A stretch of DNA of 64,000 nt from Candidatus Sedimenticola sp. (ex Thyasira tokunagai) (GCA_037318855.1 CP134874.1:1674598-1738597), one strand, 5' to 3'. Numbered from the stretch's first letter, positions 1 through 8,059 are shown. The notes: generated by a model from the letters alone, not told the origin. Translations and numbers: made by a program.

Positions 1-882
1 CGGATACTCGCTCCTCACCGGATCATCACCACCTTCCACAAATACTACGATATCGATGATTATCTGGCGTTCTTTGAGGTCTACGACAACCCCGACTATA
101 TCGCCTACACACTGGGAATCAGGGAGGGGGATCTGACGCAGTTGGATGCGATGATCGAGACGAAGCTGATCAACAACTTCTCTTTTATCTGCCTGGATGT
201 GCCCAACGGTTATCTGGAAAGGTTTCTGGAGGTGATTCAGCATGTGAGGGGACGTTGTCCAAAGCACATCATCATCGCCGGTAATGTGGTCTCCAACGAG
301 ATGACCGAGGAGATCATTCTCAACGGTGCGGATATCGTCAAGGTGGGCATAGGCCCCGGTTCTGCCTGCACCACCCGGCTGATGACCGGCGTTGGTTACC
401 CACAACTCAGTGCCGTGATCGAGTGCGCCGATGCCGCCCACGGCATCTCCAATGATCAGGGGTACGGGTTGATTATTGCTGATGGCGGCCTCAATACACC
501 GGGTGATATCGGCAAAGCGTTCTGCGGTGGTGCAGACTTTATTATGTCCGGCTCTCAGTTCTCCGGTTACGAGCAGTCGGGAGGTGATACGGTGGAGCGG
601 GGCGGTAGGCTCTACAAGGAGTATTTCGGTTCTTCATCGAACAAGGCGATGAAAGAGTTTTACGGCAAAAAGGATCTTCACCGAGCTACGGAGGGACGTT
701 ATACCCTGATCCCCCACAAGGGTGATCTGGAGGACTTTCTCCAGGACCTCTTCGGCTCCCTGCGCAGCACCGCTACCTACATCGGCGCCAAAAAGCTCAA
801 GGAGTTCCCCAAGCGGGCCACCTTCATCCGTACCAACCGCCAGTTGAATACCATCTACGAGCAGTACGAAGCGAAGGAGTGA
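1..882 (+). CDS. guaC: GMP reductase, 5' end cut off by the window edge
   Basis: This enzyme reduces GMP to IMP with NADPH in purine salvage. The reading frame is open from base 1, so the true start lies to the left; 293 codons are visible and end at TGA 880-882. The IMPDH/GMP-reductase loop GPGSACTTR, with the catalytic Cys, is followed by TGVGYPQLSAVIECADAAHG, and then by the flavin-barrel-like phosphate site ADGGLNTPGDIGKAF. A tail of about 100 residues is typical of the GuaC branch and lacks the CBS domains of IMP dehydrogenase. The first ATG visible in frame, at 142, is internal because conserved sequence (HKYYDIDDYLAFF) precedes it. Function is confident; only the missing N-terminus is unseen. 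Confidence 0.93.
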   Translation, partial: RILAPHRIITTFHKYYDIDDYLAFFEVYDNPDYIAYTLGIREGDLTQLDAMIETKLINNFSFICLDVPNGYLERFLEVIQHVRGRCPKHIIIAGNVVSNEMTEEIILNGADIVKVGIGPGSACTTRLMTGVGYPQLSAVIECADAAHGISNDQGYGLIIADGGLNTPGDIGKAFCGGADFIMSGSQFSGYEQSGGDTVERGGRLYKEYFGSSSNKAMKEFYGKKDLHRATEGRYTLIPHKGDLEDFLQDLFGSLRSTATYIGAKKLKEFPKRATFIRTNRQLNTIYEQYEAKE

Positions 883-960
883 TCGCTTGTTTCTTGTTTT
901 ATGGAGGTGGAGTGCATCAGTGCCAGAGCTGAGCGGCACTCGCTTAAGTGATCTTTTACT

Positions 961-1043
961 GTAGGAGCGACTTTAGTCGCGATAGATGTGGCGCCAAACT
1001 CTGGCTGTGTGCCAAATTCCTTCGCGACTGAAGTCGCTCTTAC
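961..1043. repeat. REP-like pair of inverted palindromic units
   Basis: GTAGGAGCGACTTTAGTCGC at 961 is mirrored by GCGACTGAAGTCGCTCTTAC ending at 1043, separated by about 40 bases. Each arm is itself a small palindrome (GCGACT..AGTCGC). This is the layout of gammaproteobacterial REP/BIME repeats. A second unit of the same type with different stem sequence is at 62073-62149. It lies in the 200-base gap after guaC, which otherwise shows nothing. Confidence 0.7.
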
Positions 1044-1085
1044 AATGGATAGGGTGAAACTCTTTCCACGTAAGTACCATTCGGC

Positions 1086-1445
1086 TCAGAGCAGGTGCTT
1101 ACCATCGAAAACATCCACCTCCAGTGAGAGTGGATCAACGCCATCGATACAGCCAATGTTTACCCGGTAGTGACCGGGCTTTCTTACCGTCTGGTGGAAG
1201 GGGTAGATGCCACACTCTTTGCAGAAGAAGTGTTTGGCTGTTTTGTCACCAAACTGATAGAGCCCAAGAGCGCCCTCCTTTGCCTCGATGTTGAGATTTT
1301 CCGGAGTGATGATCTCCGAGGACATTACCGCCCCCTTTCTTGCGCAGATTGAGCAGTTACAGCGCAGCCCGTCAGTGATGGGCTCCCCGGTATAGGAGAA
1401 GCGGACGGCTCCACAATGACAACTTCCTTGATGTTTTTCAGTCAT
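1086..1445 (-). CDS. GFA/CENP-V family zinc-binding protein
   Basis: This is a 119-residue protein of the glutathione-dependent formaldehyde-activating (GFA, CENP-V) fold. The start chosen is ATG 1443-1445 (MTEKHQGSCHCGAVRF), because the family always begins just before the CHCGAVRF motif and the upstream extension is repeat-like sequence. Zinc ligands visible are CHC near residue 9, CNCSIC near residue 31 and CKECG near residue 77, matching the CxC / CxxC / CxxC pattern. Many members are of unknown substrate, and glutathione-formaldehyde chemistry is proven for few, so the name GFA is a family label only. The gene stands alone, convergent with guaC. Upstream lies a structured repeat (1446-1640). 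Confidence 0.85.
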   Translation of the reverse strand: MTEKHQGSCHCGAVRFSYTGEPITDGLRCNCSICARKGAVMSSEIITPENLNIEAKEGALGLYQFGDKTAKHFFCKECGIYPFHQTVRKPGHYRVNIGCIDGVDPLSLEVDVFDGKHLL

Positions 1446-1640
1446 CCGCTGCCAGCCATGGAGAGCGAAGCGAAGGCTGGTAATCCCCGGTAGCCGTGAG
1501 GCCGCACTGCTTACCCGTCGTGCGCGTAGCGCGCCAGAGGGGAAGCAAAGTAGGCATCCGAACACGGCGTCCAGTCACTGGGAACTGACTGCGAAGCGGT
1601 AACGAGCTTGCGATGTTATCGCGTAGCGGTCAGTGACCAG
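1446..1640. repeat. Structured intergenic repeat with four GCGWAGCG octamers
   Basis: Four copies of GCG(A/T)AGCG lie at 1465-1472, 1524-1531, 1591-1598 and 1621-1628. The first sits in the loop of a CCAGCC/GGCTGG hairpin (1452-1480). The last two overlap a cruciform in which ACTGAC (1584-1589) pairs with GTCAGT (1629-1634) and GCGGTAAC (1596-1603) pairs with GTTATCGC (1615-1622, one G-T pair). No open frame with coding character was seen. It may be a mobile palindromic repeat or a structured RNA; its function is unknown. Confidence 0.45.
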
Positions 1641-1677
1641 GACGGCCGGGGCACTAATAGGCTGTCAAAGATTGAGT

Positions 1678-1708
1678 GCAAAAGGGGGACTTGGATGTCC
1701 CGTTTTGC
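1678..1708 (-). terminator. Hairpin, probably the original terminator of srmB
   Basis: On the minus strand GCAAAACGGGAC pairs with GTCCC..TTTTGC around a six-base loop. It lies about 40 bases past the stop codon that srmB would have had before the IS1595 insertion, which supports its role as the native srmB terminator. The stem reads as a hairpin on both strands. Confidence 0.5.
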
Positions 1709-1753
1709 ATCACGAAATCGAAGACTCGCTTATTTTTTCCATACATTTCTTTT

Positions 1754-2782
1754 CCCGATTACCCATAAACCTCAGCCATTCTCAAGAAGCGATAAGGCAT
1801 TGGTGGTGTACGCAACGCAACAAAGAGCAATCGCTCAATCATTTCTGGAAGATTGAAGCGACGATTAAACCGATATTCGAATTCGGCAAGATAACGAGGT
1901 ACATGTTTTTTTCGTATAGCATGAAAAGTTCCCTGCAAAGAATTCTTGACGTTGCCAAGCATGGTGTTCACCCACTTGAAGGTGGAGCTCTGTGCGCTTT
2001 TTCGACCGCCACCAGTCACAATGGCCACATGATCGCATTCAGCATCAGTGACAGCTCTGAAGCAGCAGAGACCATCAGAGAATACAGTGCTACCAGAAAC
2101 CAGACTGGACTTGGCATATCGAGCAATTTCTGCACTACGAAAACCACGCACACGACGCAGATGAATTTTCAAAGGCCTGCCGTCCTGCGTCGTCTCAACG
2201 GCGGCTACGAAAGGGATTTTGTTGCGGGAGCCTCGTCCACGCTTACCAGGTTTTTCACCGCCAATATATGCATCATCCATTTCAATGCGGCCAGTCAGCT
2301 TTTTCTTACCCTGGCGTTCCATCATTACCTGCATCAGTTTGTGCTTGAGCTTCCACGCAGTGTTGTAGTTCACTCCAATCTCACGAGACAGTTGCAAGGC
2401 AGAGGTGCTCTTTTACGCTGGGTCAGCAAATAGATGGCCAGAAACCATTTCTTCAAAGGCAACTTTGTGCCATGAAAAATGGTACCCGCAGTAAGCGATG
2501 TCTGGTGATGACATTTATGACACTGGTATATCTTGCGGCTTTTGAGTTCGCAGCACGTTGCGTTACCGCACTCTGGGCAAACATATCCACTTGGCCAGCG
2601 AAGTCGATGCAGCGCTTGGCTGCATTGAGTATCGGTACCATATTTTTCCAGAAATTCGTGCAAACCAAGCCCTTTTTGAAACTGGATAGTATTTTTTGGC
2701 ATGATGGAAACCCTCGTATATTCAGAGGGTTCCATTATGCGGCCACCACAGGCTCAATAGCTGAGCCTGGTGGGTAATCAGG
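1754..2782 (-). mobile_element. IS1595-family insertion sequence, 1029 bp, complete ends
   Basis: The ends are inverted repeats. The left end reads CCCGATTACCCATAAACCTC followed by AGCC; the right end read inward is CCTGATTACCCACCAGGCTC followed by AGC. About 18 of 23 positions match. The element is flanked by a perfect 8-bp direct repeat, TTTCTTTT at 1746-1753 and 2783-2790, the target duplication size usual for IS1595. It carries one transposase gene, now frameshifted. The insertion hit the last codons of srmB. A strong palindrome (CCACC..AGGCTCA..TGAGCCT..GGTGG, 2739-2773) lies just inside the right end, next to another (GGAAACCCTC..GAGGGTTCC, 2706-2733). The same terminal sequence occurs on two MITEs in this window (42441-42673, 48139-48362). 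Confidence 0.9.
1759..2702 (-). pseudogene. IS1595-family transposase, frameshifted
   Basis: Two overlapping frames encode one transposase. The N-terminal part starts at ATG 2700-2702 (MPKNTIQFQKGLGLHEFL) and has the zinc ribbon CPECGNATC..YQCHKCH followed by TSLTAGTIFHGTKLPLKKWFLAIYLLTQRK. The C-terminal part continues with LQLSREIGVNYNTAWKLKHK and the ISXO2-like DDE domain: EMDDAYIGG, VFSDG and the NTMLGNVKNSLQG segment. The frame changes by -1 near 2400-2412. One missing base there would restore QRKRGTSALQLS. No canonical slippery heptamer sits at the junction, so this looks like an inactivating mutation rather than programmed frameshifting. The gene ends at TAA 1759-1761 inside the terminal repeat. 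Confidence 0.88.
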
Positions 2783-4107
2783 TTTCTTTTTAATGGTGCA
2801 AAGCCCGCCTCTTCAACTGCATCTGGTTTTGGACTGCTTGGCTTGCGTCGTTTACCAACGTTCTTTTTGTCACGGTGGCGCTGTTTGACCTTGTTCGCCT
2901 TCTGTTTCTCTTCACTTTTGCTCTTTTTCGAGCCTGCCGCTTTGCCCGAGCGTTTCTGCTTTTTCGGGCCGTTGTAACCGCCCTTGAGCTCCTTGATGGT
3001 GCGTTTTTCAAACTCCAGCCGCAGGTAGTGTTCGATGCCTGACATCAGGTTCCACTCCTGAGCAGCGATCAGTGAGATGGCCAGCCCCTCTTCACCGGCA
3101 CGCCCGGTACGGCCGATACGGTGAACATAGTCGGTGCCGTTTCGTGCCATGTCGAAATTGATTACCAGGTCGACTCCTTTTACATCCAGGCCGCGGGCCG
3201 CCACATCAGTGCCAACCAATACATTGATGATGCCGCCACGCAGCATCTCCATCACCTGGTTGCGCGAGTCCTGATCCATATCGCCATGGAGGGCATTGGC
3301 ACGGACTCCTTTGCTGCGCAGGGCATTTCCTATCTTGTCTGCCTGTACTCGGGTGTTGGTGAATACCATCGCCTTTTGGAAGGTTTCATTGTTCAGTAGC
3401 CAGGTAAGCAGAGCCTCCTTGTGGATGTTGTCATCTGCCGGCACTATCTGCTGGCGTATGCTGCTGTGCTGGTCGCGGGCACCGCTAAGCTTGATCACTG
3501 TCGGCTCACGCATCACATGGTCGGTGATTTTTTTCAGCCCCCTATGGTTAAGGGTGGCGGAGAAGAGCAGCGTCTGGCGATCACTGTTGCACAACTCGAC
3601 AATCTGCAATACATCTTCGCTCATGCCCATGTCGAGCATACGATCCGCCTCATCCAGTACCAGCACCTCCAGATCACTGAAATCGGTGGTGCCGCGCTCG
3701 ATATGCTCCAGCAGGCGACCTGGAGTGGCGATCAGCACTTCGGGCTCTTTTCTTAACAGGGAGAACTGGTATTTGAAGCTGGCACCACCGGTGATGACAC
3801 CCACCTGTAGGCGGCTGGCAGCTGCCAGCTTTTCACTCTGCTTTGTTACCTGCTTCGCCAGTTCCCGGGTGGGGACCAGAATCAGTGCCCGTGTGCCGCC
3901 ACCGGTTGGTTTCTGGGTTAGTAGTCGGTGCAGGGTGGGCAGTAGGAAGGCGGCGGTTTTACCGCTGCCGGTCTCTGCGCTGACCAGCAGATCGTTTCCC
4001 TCCATAGCGGCGGGGATGGTGGCGCTCTGAACAGGGGTAGGCTCGGTGAACTTCAGTTCAGCAAGCTGTTTTTTGAGGCAGGTATGGAGAGCAAAGTGGG
4101 AAAACAA
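2722..4107 (-). CDS. srmB: DEAD-box RNA helicase, SrmB-like, tail rewritten by the IS
   Basis: This is an ATP-dependent RNA helicase; SrmB acts in 50S subunit assembly. All core motifs are visible: Q motif FTEPTPVQ, AETGSGKT, PTRELAKQ, TPGRLL, DEAD in VLDEADRMLDMG, SAT, ARGLDVKGV and HRIGRTGRAG. The basic tail KQRHRDKKNVGKRRKPSS closely matches the SrmB C-terminus, which separates it from RhlE or RhlB. The start is TTG 4105-4107 with GAGG nine bases upstream; no ATG fits. The IS1595 copy enters after GFAPLKRN, so the protein now ends with 17 element-encoded residues. Joining across the IS gives an original end GFAPLKRNVWKK then TAA, so only four residues were lost and activity is probably kept. 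It lies 57 bases after yejK, same strand. Confidence 0.88.
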   Translation of the reverse strand: MFSHFALHTCLKKQLAELKFTEPTPVQSATIPAAMEGNDLLVSAETGSGKTAAFLLPTLHRLLTQKPTGGGTRALILVPTRELAKQVTKQSEKLAAASRLQVGVITGGASFKYQFSLLRKEPEVLIATPGRLLEHIERGTTDFSDLEVLVLDEADRMLDMGMSEDVLQIVELCNSDRQTLLFSATLNHRGLKKITDHVMREPTVIKLSGARDQHSSIRQQIVPADDNIHKEALLTWLLNNETFQKAMVFTNTRVQADKIGNALRSKGVRANALHGDMDQDSRNQVMEMLRGGIINVLVGTDVAARGLDVKGVDLVINFDMARNGTDYVHRIGRTGRAGEEGLAISLIAAQEWNLMSGIEHYLRLEFEKRTIKELKGGYNGPKKQKRSGKAAGSKKSKSEEKQKANKVKQRHRDKKNVGKRRKPSSPKPDAVEEAGFAPLKRNLITHQAQLLSLWWPHNGTL

Positions 4108-4164
4108 AGGGAGAAACCTCGGTGGTGGATTTACATCTGGATGGGTAATTTTAGCAAAAAAGGG

Positions 4165-5169
4165 TTATTTTCTCCCCTTAATATGCTCCAGAAGTTGACT
4201 GCGCAGGGCTCTGGGGAGCCCCGAGATGCTGAGAGTGTCATTCTCGCTATTATATTGCACCCTGTTGTTCAGCTGGTGAGATGAGAAACTGATCGCCAGA
4301 TCCTTCTCACGGCCTGCAAACTTGACGTAACGGCGCAGGCCGCGGCGATCCATCATCACCTGGCTTTCACTGCCTGGGTAGTTGTCCACCATGAATTTAA
4401 CGAAGTCGTCCGAGTCGACGTTGTCCACTGCCTGGGATAACTCCTCGATATTCACACCACTGTCCTGTTCATCCTGGGCAAGGCAGTGGTCGACCACTTG
4501 ACTGCGATAGTTATCCACCTGATCATCGGCGATCTGATCGGCGTAAGCCTCGACTCCCTCAAGAAAGGCGCGGGTCTCTTCGGCCTTATCGATGCCGTTG
4601 CCGAAATCGGTCAATTCATAGAAGAGGTTGGCGAGGGGGCGGTTACCCCGTGGCGCAATGAGTGACAGATAGGCGTAGTTCTTCTCCTTTCTCCACTCGG
4701 TGAGGTCGACTTTTACGCCAAACAGGGAGGGGCCTAAGTCGAGGGAATAGCTGGGTTTTAACTCCAGGCTACCATCGATGGTGAAGGCGCTTTTATTGGC
4801 GGCAAAGAAGAGATAGAAGACCTGACTATCGAACGATTTTTCGATAAAGAAGAGAGTATGGGTATCAATCTCCACCTCCTTCTCGTCAATGAATGTTTTC
4901 ATCAGAGTCATTACCTGATGGGATAATTGGGTAAAGCTGAGCTCTCCCTCCAGGTGCTTCTCCAGCAGTCTGGCCAGTCCACCGGGGCCATTGGCTGAGG
5001 CAAAGCGACCGTGTTCACGATTGATCCGTCCCAGGTAGGTTCTTTTCAGCTCGGCCGCCAGTTCACTGATCTCCCCGCTTTTACTGCATTCGTCCTCTTT
5101 CAGGTTGAGAACGGCTTTGGTATCGGCCTGGCGCTTGATACGGTGGAGAATAAAGTGGCCTAGGGACAT
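4165..5169 (-). CDS. yejK: Nucleoid-associated protein YejK (NdpA, 37-kDa family)
   Basis: This 334-residue protein matches the full-length NA37/NdpA family of cytoplasmic DNA-associated proteins found with the nucleoid. Visible family features are the N-terminal MSLGHFILHRIKR, the SFDSQVFYLFFAANKSAFTI stretch, the acidic middle and the C-terminal VKFAGREKDLAISFSSHQL. The start ATG 5167-5169 has GGAG five bases upstream. The gene is immediately upstream of srmB on the same strand and could be co-transcribed with it. Its molecular role is poorly defined in any organism; assignment to the family is confident. Confidence 0.9.
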   Translation of the reverse strand: MSLGHFILHRIKRQADTKAVLNLKEDECSKSGEISELAAELKRTYLGRINREHGRFASANGPGGLARLLEKHLEGELSFTQLSHQVMTLMKTFIDEKEVEIDTHTLFFIEKSFDSQVFYLFFAANKSAFTIDGSLELKPSYSLDLGPSLFGVKVDLTEWRKEKNYAYLSLIAPRGNRPLANLFYELTDFGNGIDKAEETRAFLEGVEAYADQIADDQVDNYRSQVVDHCLAQDEQDSGVNIEELSQAVDNVDSDDFVKFMVDNYPGSESQVMMDRRGLRRYVKFAGREKDLAISFSSHQLNNRVQYNSENDTLSISGLPRALRSQLLEHIKGRK

Positions 5170-5341
5170 TGGGGCTCCAGGGAATTAAACGTTGCATTAC
5201 GGAATCAATAGGGTTGAATTGTGCTATTTTAGGCCAAATCTACTTGGGAATCTCTGAATAAGCTGGAGTGCTGTGCGGTCACTTTTGACGCGCTTGGCGG
5301 TTCCCTGAAGTTATTGCCCCTTTTTGGAAGGAGTTATGTAT

Positions 5342-5917
5342 ATGTGGAACAAATTGATTCTATTGGTGATTCTTGGCCTGTTTCTGGGCGGATGTAATCA
5401 GTCTCCCGCAGTTGCGGTGTTGGATATTGGACGGCTGGCGGAGGAGTCCGGGCTTAAAAAGATAACCAGTGATATTTTGACCAAGACCAGGGATGAGCTC
5501 CAGGCACAACTGCTGGTGCAGCAGGAGGAGTTGAAAGCACAGGTGGAAGCTCAGCAGGCAAAGCTGAGTGATCCTCCAACCCAGCAGGAGATGCAGCAGT
5601 TGGCCCAGTTATCCGCAGTCGCCGGCAGGCAGCTCCAGGCGGCACAACAGAAGGCAAATCTGACGCTGCATGATTTGGGACAGGATCTGGCGCAGCAGTT
5701 TCGTACTCAGGTCCAGCCTCATGCCCGCCGTGTTGCGGTGCTGCGGGGAATGAATGTGGTCCTGCTGGATGATCGTAAAACTGTTCTCGTTGCCTTGCCC
5801 GAGATCGACATTACCGATGCAGTGATTGCCGAGATCAGTAATGTGACAATCGAGTTAAAAACAGCGGATGAGGGTGTTGCTGAGGTGAAAGAGACTGCAC
5901 CGCCTGACACCAAATAG
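5342..5917 (+). CDS. Skp/OmpH-like coiled-coil lipoprotein
   Basis: A 191-residue exported protein with a lipobox (LGLFLGGC, Cys at residue 18) after a short hydrophobic signal, so it is probably a lipoprotein. AVAVLDIGRLAEESG resembles the N-terminal strand of Skp/OmpH chaperones (typically VAVVDM..), and residues about 45-125 form a Gln-rich coiled coil (ELQAQLLVQQEEL and QQAKLSD..). It ends with a VVLLDDRKTVLVALPEIDITDAVI segment like the Skp body. The start at 5342 is preferred because AAGGAG lies eight bases upstream; ATG 5336 is too close. A chaperone or periplasmic scaffold role is inference. It is monocistronic as far as can be seen. Confidence 0.65.
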   Translation: MWNKLILLVILGLFLGGCNQSPAVAVLDIGRLAEESGLKKITSDILTKTRDELQAQLLVQQEELKAQVEAQQAKLSDPPTQQEMQQLAQLSAVAGRQLQAAQQKANLTLHDLGQDLAQQFRTQVQPHARRVAVLRGMNVVLLDDRKTVLVALPEIDITDAVIAEISNVTIELKTADEGVAEVKETAPPDTK

Positions 5918-5974
5918 ACCTCCCTCAACGGGGATTTATTAGTATTCGGATGGAGTTGGTTTTAATCCATTTAG

Positions 5975-6667
5975 TTGAGATCCACGATCAAGAGCGGCAA
6001 TGGGATATCTCAAGTGAGGAGTAAGGCGGGTGATGCCATCTGTCCATCCTGTCTGACAGTAGGAGGTGGCTCTTTCTACCAAGACAGGCGTGACTACTTT
6101 CGTTGCCCTGTTTGCTGCCTTGTCTTTGTCCCTCCCCATCAGTTTTTGCCTCCGCAGGAAGAGAAAGCGGTATACGATTTACATGAAAATTCAGCATTTG
6201 ATTCGGGTTACCGCCGTTTCCTGAACCGTCTTTTTATCCCGTTATCACAGTGTCTGGTCCCTCACAGCAATGGTCTTGATTTTGGTTCTGGGCCGGAGCC
6301 AACACTCTCTTTGATGTTTGAAGAGGTCGGGCATTCCATGGAGATTTATGATCCATTCTATGCCCCGGAGATCAAACCACTGCAACTGAATTATGACTTC
6401 ATTACTGCCACCGAAGTGGTGGAGCATCTGCATCATCCACGACGGGAGTTGGATAGGCTCTGGTCTCGCCTGAAGCCGAATGGTTTGCTCGGTATCATGA
6501 CCAAGCGCGTGATCAACAGAGAGTCATTTTCCTCTTGGCACTACAAAAATGATCCAACCCATGTCTGCTTTTTTTCACTTGAAACTTTTCAATGGTACGC
6601 AGAACATTGGCGTGCAGAATTGACAGTTCCTGAAAAGGATGTCGTTCTTTTTAAGAAGGTCATTTAG
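5975..6667 (+). CDS. Zinc-ribbon class I SAM-dependent methyltransferase
   Basis: The N-terminal part carries a four-cysteine zinc ribbon (CPSC near residue 23 and CPVC near residue 45), followed by a Rossmann methyltransferase with LDFGSGPEPTLSLMFEE as motif I and FITATEVVEHLHHP as the acidic/post-I loop. The tail HYKNDPTHVCFFSLETF is common in this methyltransferase group. The substrate is unknown. The start is uncertain: TTG 5975 gives the longest product, while GTG 6014 would begin just before the zinc ribbon; neither has a clear ribosome site. It runs in the same direction as the DUF2459 gene 23 bases downstream. Confidence 0.72.
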   Translation: MRSTIKSGNGISQVRSKAGDAICPSCLTVGGGSFYQDRRDYFRCPVCCLVFVPPHQFLPPQEEKAVYDLHENSAFDSGYRRFLNRLFIPLSQCLVPHSNGLDFGSGPEPTLSLMFEEVGHSMEIYDPFYAPEIKPLQLNYDFITATEVVEHLHHPRRELDRLWSRLKPNGLLGIMTKRVINRESFSSWHYKNDPTHVCFFSLETFQWYAEHWRAELTVPEKDVVLFKKVI

Positions 6668-6690
6668 TCTCATCTGGGTAACGCTTGAGC

Positions 6691-7443
6691 ATGGTGAGTA
6701 ATCAGGTTCCATCATTAGCCGGGATTATGTCGGATACCATTAAAAAACTGCTGCTTCTATTGTTCAAGACCGGGCTGCTACTGGTTCTTCTGCTTATAGG
6801 GTACCTGCTTGCGGCATTGATATCCTATGGTCTGTCCAGTCTTGAAGGTCAATCTGTTATCGAAGCAGAGGCATCGGTCCCCATCTACCTGTTTGCTGAT
6901 GATTTTCACGCTGACCTGATGATTCCCATCGATGCCATGGATCCGGCATGGGACTACCTGTTCGCCAACGGGGATTTATCCGTTCCCCGTCGGGAGATCA
7001 AGCTCCTCTCCATAGGCTGGGGCTCGAGGGAGTTCTACCTCAACATGCGTGAATGGGACCAACTCACACTCGACCTCAGTCTAAAGGCGCTGGCCTTCGA
7101 TGCGACGGTGATGCATATCACCGCCTACCGGAGTGATGTCGTTAAGTTGGATCACCCCATGGTGAGTCGACGCCATATCAACCTGGATGGGTACGGAAAG
7201 TTAATGCAGTTTATTCGGCAAGGCTTTGCGATGGATTCATACCAACGTGCCATTCATATCCCCGGTATGGGATATGGAGTCAATGACTCATTCTTTGAGG
7301 GCACCGGTAACTACAATCTGATAAGGACCTGCAATCAATGGACAGGAGAGGCACTGCGTCAGGCGGGAATTTCCGCACCACGATGGGCGCCTTTTTCGCA
7401 CACATTGAGATGGACTCTGCAGAGCTCAGGCACAGAAATATAG
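6691..7443 (+). CDS. DUF2459 family membrane-anchored protein
   Basis: Matches the DUF2459 (TIGR02117-type) family by the C-terminal signature TCNQWTGEALRQAGISAPRWAPFS and the HADLMIPID segment. A single transmembrane helix (LLLLLFKTGLLLVLLLIGYL, about residues 19-39) puts most of the protein in the periplasm. The family is uncharacterised; its conserved His, Asp and Cys residues suggest an enzyme but no reaction is known. ATG 6691 is used; ATG 6727 just before the helix is an equally plausible start. It follows the methyltransferase closely and may be co-transcribed with it. Confidence 0.78.
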   Translation: MVSNQVPSLAGIMSDTIKKLLLLLFKTGLLLVLLLIGYLLAALISYGLSSLEGQSVIEAEASVPIYLFADDFHADLMIPIDAMDPAWDYLFANGDLSVPRREIKLLSIGWGSREFYLNMREWDQLTLDLSLKALAFDATVMHITAYRSDVVKLDHPMVSRRHINLDGYGKLMQFIRQGFAMDSYQRAIHIPGMGYGVNDSFFEGTGNYNLIRTCNQWTGEALRQAGISAPRWAPFSHTLRWTLQSSGTEI

Positions 7444-7530
7444 ATCCATCGTTAACACCCTCAATCATCTGCACGTTTCAGGGCGCTCATAGATCAGTTA
7501 GTAATATCTGTAATGAATGGACGTGTTTAA

Positions 7531-7735
7531 GGGGCCTCTGAACAAGCAATAAAAGATTGCCTTGTACTCAGGATGTACAACATTCATGTCGAAAATCTTG
7601 CCAACAGCCTGTTATTACCTACATGGAAGTAGGCAATGAGCGAAAGCAGGATGCGGTAGCGTTAGCTGCGAGCAATCCTTCGACCTTGCCTCTCCCGAGC
7701 ACAATTCGATTCGTTCTTCCTTGTTCGGGGATTCC
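7531..7735. repeat. Degenerate MITE-like element related to the one at 12397
   Basis: The left end GGGGCCTCTGAACAAG and the right end CTTGTTCGGGGATTCCC are imperfect inverted repeats. The interior shares GATTGCCTTG and GAAAATCTTGC..AGCCTG.TATTA with the 146-bp element at 12397-12542, but holds an extra segment of about 60 bases. No clear target duplication remains, so it is an older copy. Confidence 0.6.
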
Positions 7736-7748
7736 CTCGATACTCGAT

Positions 7749-7868
7749 TTAATTAACCAGCAATGCCCAAACAGAAACCAGGGTGGCAAACACGCTAATA
7801 AATCCAAAAGCGATCAAGCTACAACCCTTACAGATGTTGCCAAATATACTAGGTGTTGTTTCAGTCAT
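7749..7868 (-). CDS. 39-residue single-helix membrane peptide with CxxC
   Basis: A short gene found by reading the minus strand. ATG 7866-7868 is preceded by a near-perfect ribosome site (AAGGAGGAG, three bases away from ATG at its closest, covering 7871-7880). The product starts MTETTPSIFGNICKGCSLIA, continues with FGFISVFATLVSVWALLVN and stops at TAA 7749-7751. It has a short polar head, a CKGC motif at residues 13-16 and one strongly hydrophobic helix (about residues 18-38). No homologue is recognised. The design recalls small subunits or regulators of membrane or redox complexes, but that is inference. It sits alone in a 773-base gap, transcribed away from the cyclic-nucleotide-binding gene's 3' end. 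Confidence 0.6.
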   Translation of the reverse strand: MTETTPSIFGNICKGCSLIAFGFISVFATLVSVWALLVN

Positions 7869-8059
7869 ACACTCCTCCTTATATTTACCAAACAGGTCAT
7901 AAAGAACTGCCCAATATGCTCTCCCTCTCCATGCTATTCGCCATCAAACTACGCAGAAAATTGTGAATCAGTAAGAGCTGTTGACAGGTAGTGCGGCTCA
8001 ATATCTGTGCCGATGACTCCTGTGCTTTTTGTTATTGAACTTAACTAATGGACTATATT

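Noticed and set aside
1574..1640. Integron attC site
   Set aside because: The hairpin carries GGTAAC and GTTATC but lacks proper R/L core boxes and an integrase or cassette context.
2395..2420. Programmed -1 frameshifting in the IS1595 transposase
   Set aside because: No X XXY YYZ heptamer in the needed frame and no evident stimulatory structure; a mutation explains it better.
1633..2433. 266-residue plus-strand frame over the IS
   Set aside because: It is antisense to the transposase, whose family motifs are clear, and its composition is not protein-like.
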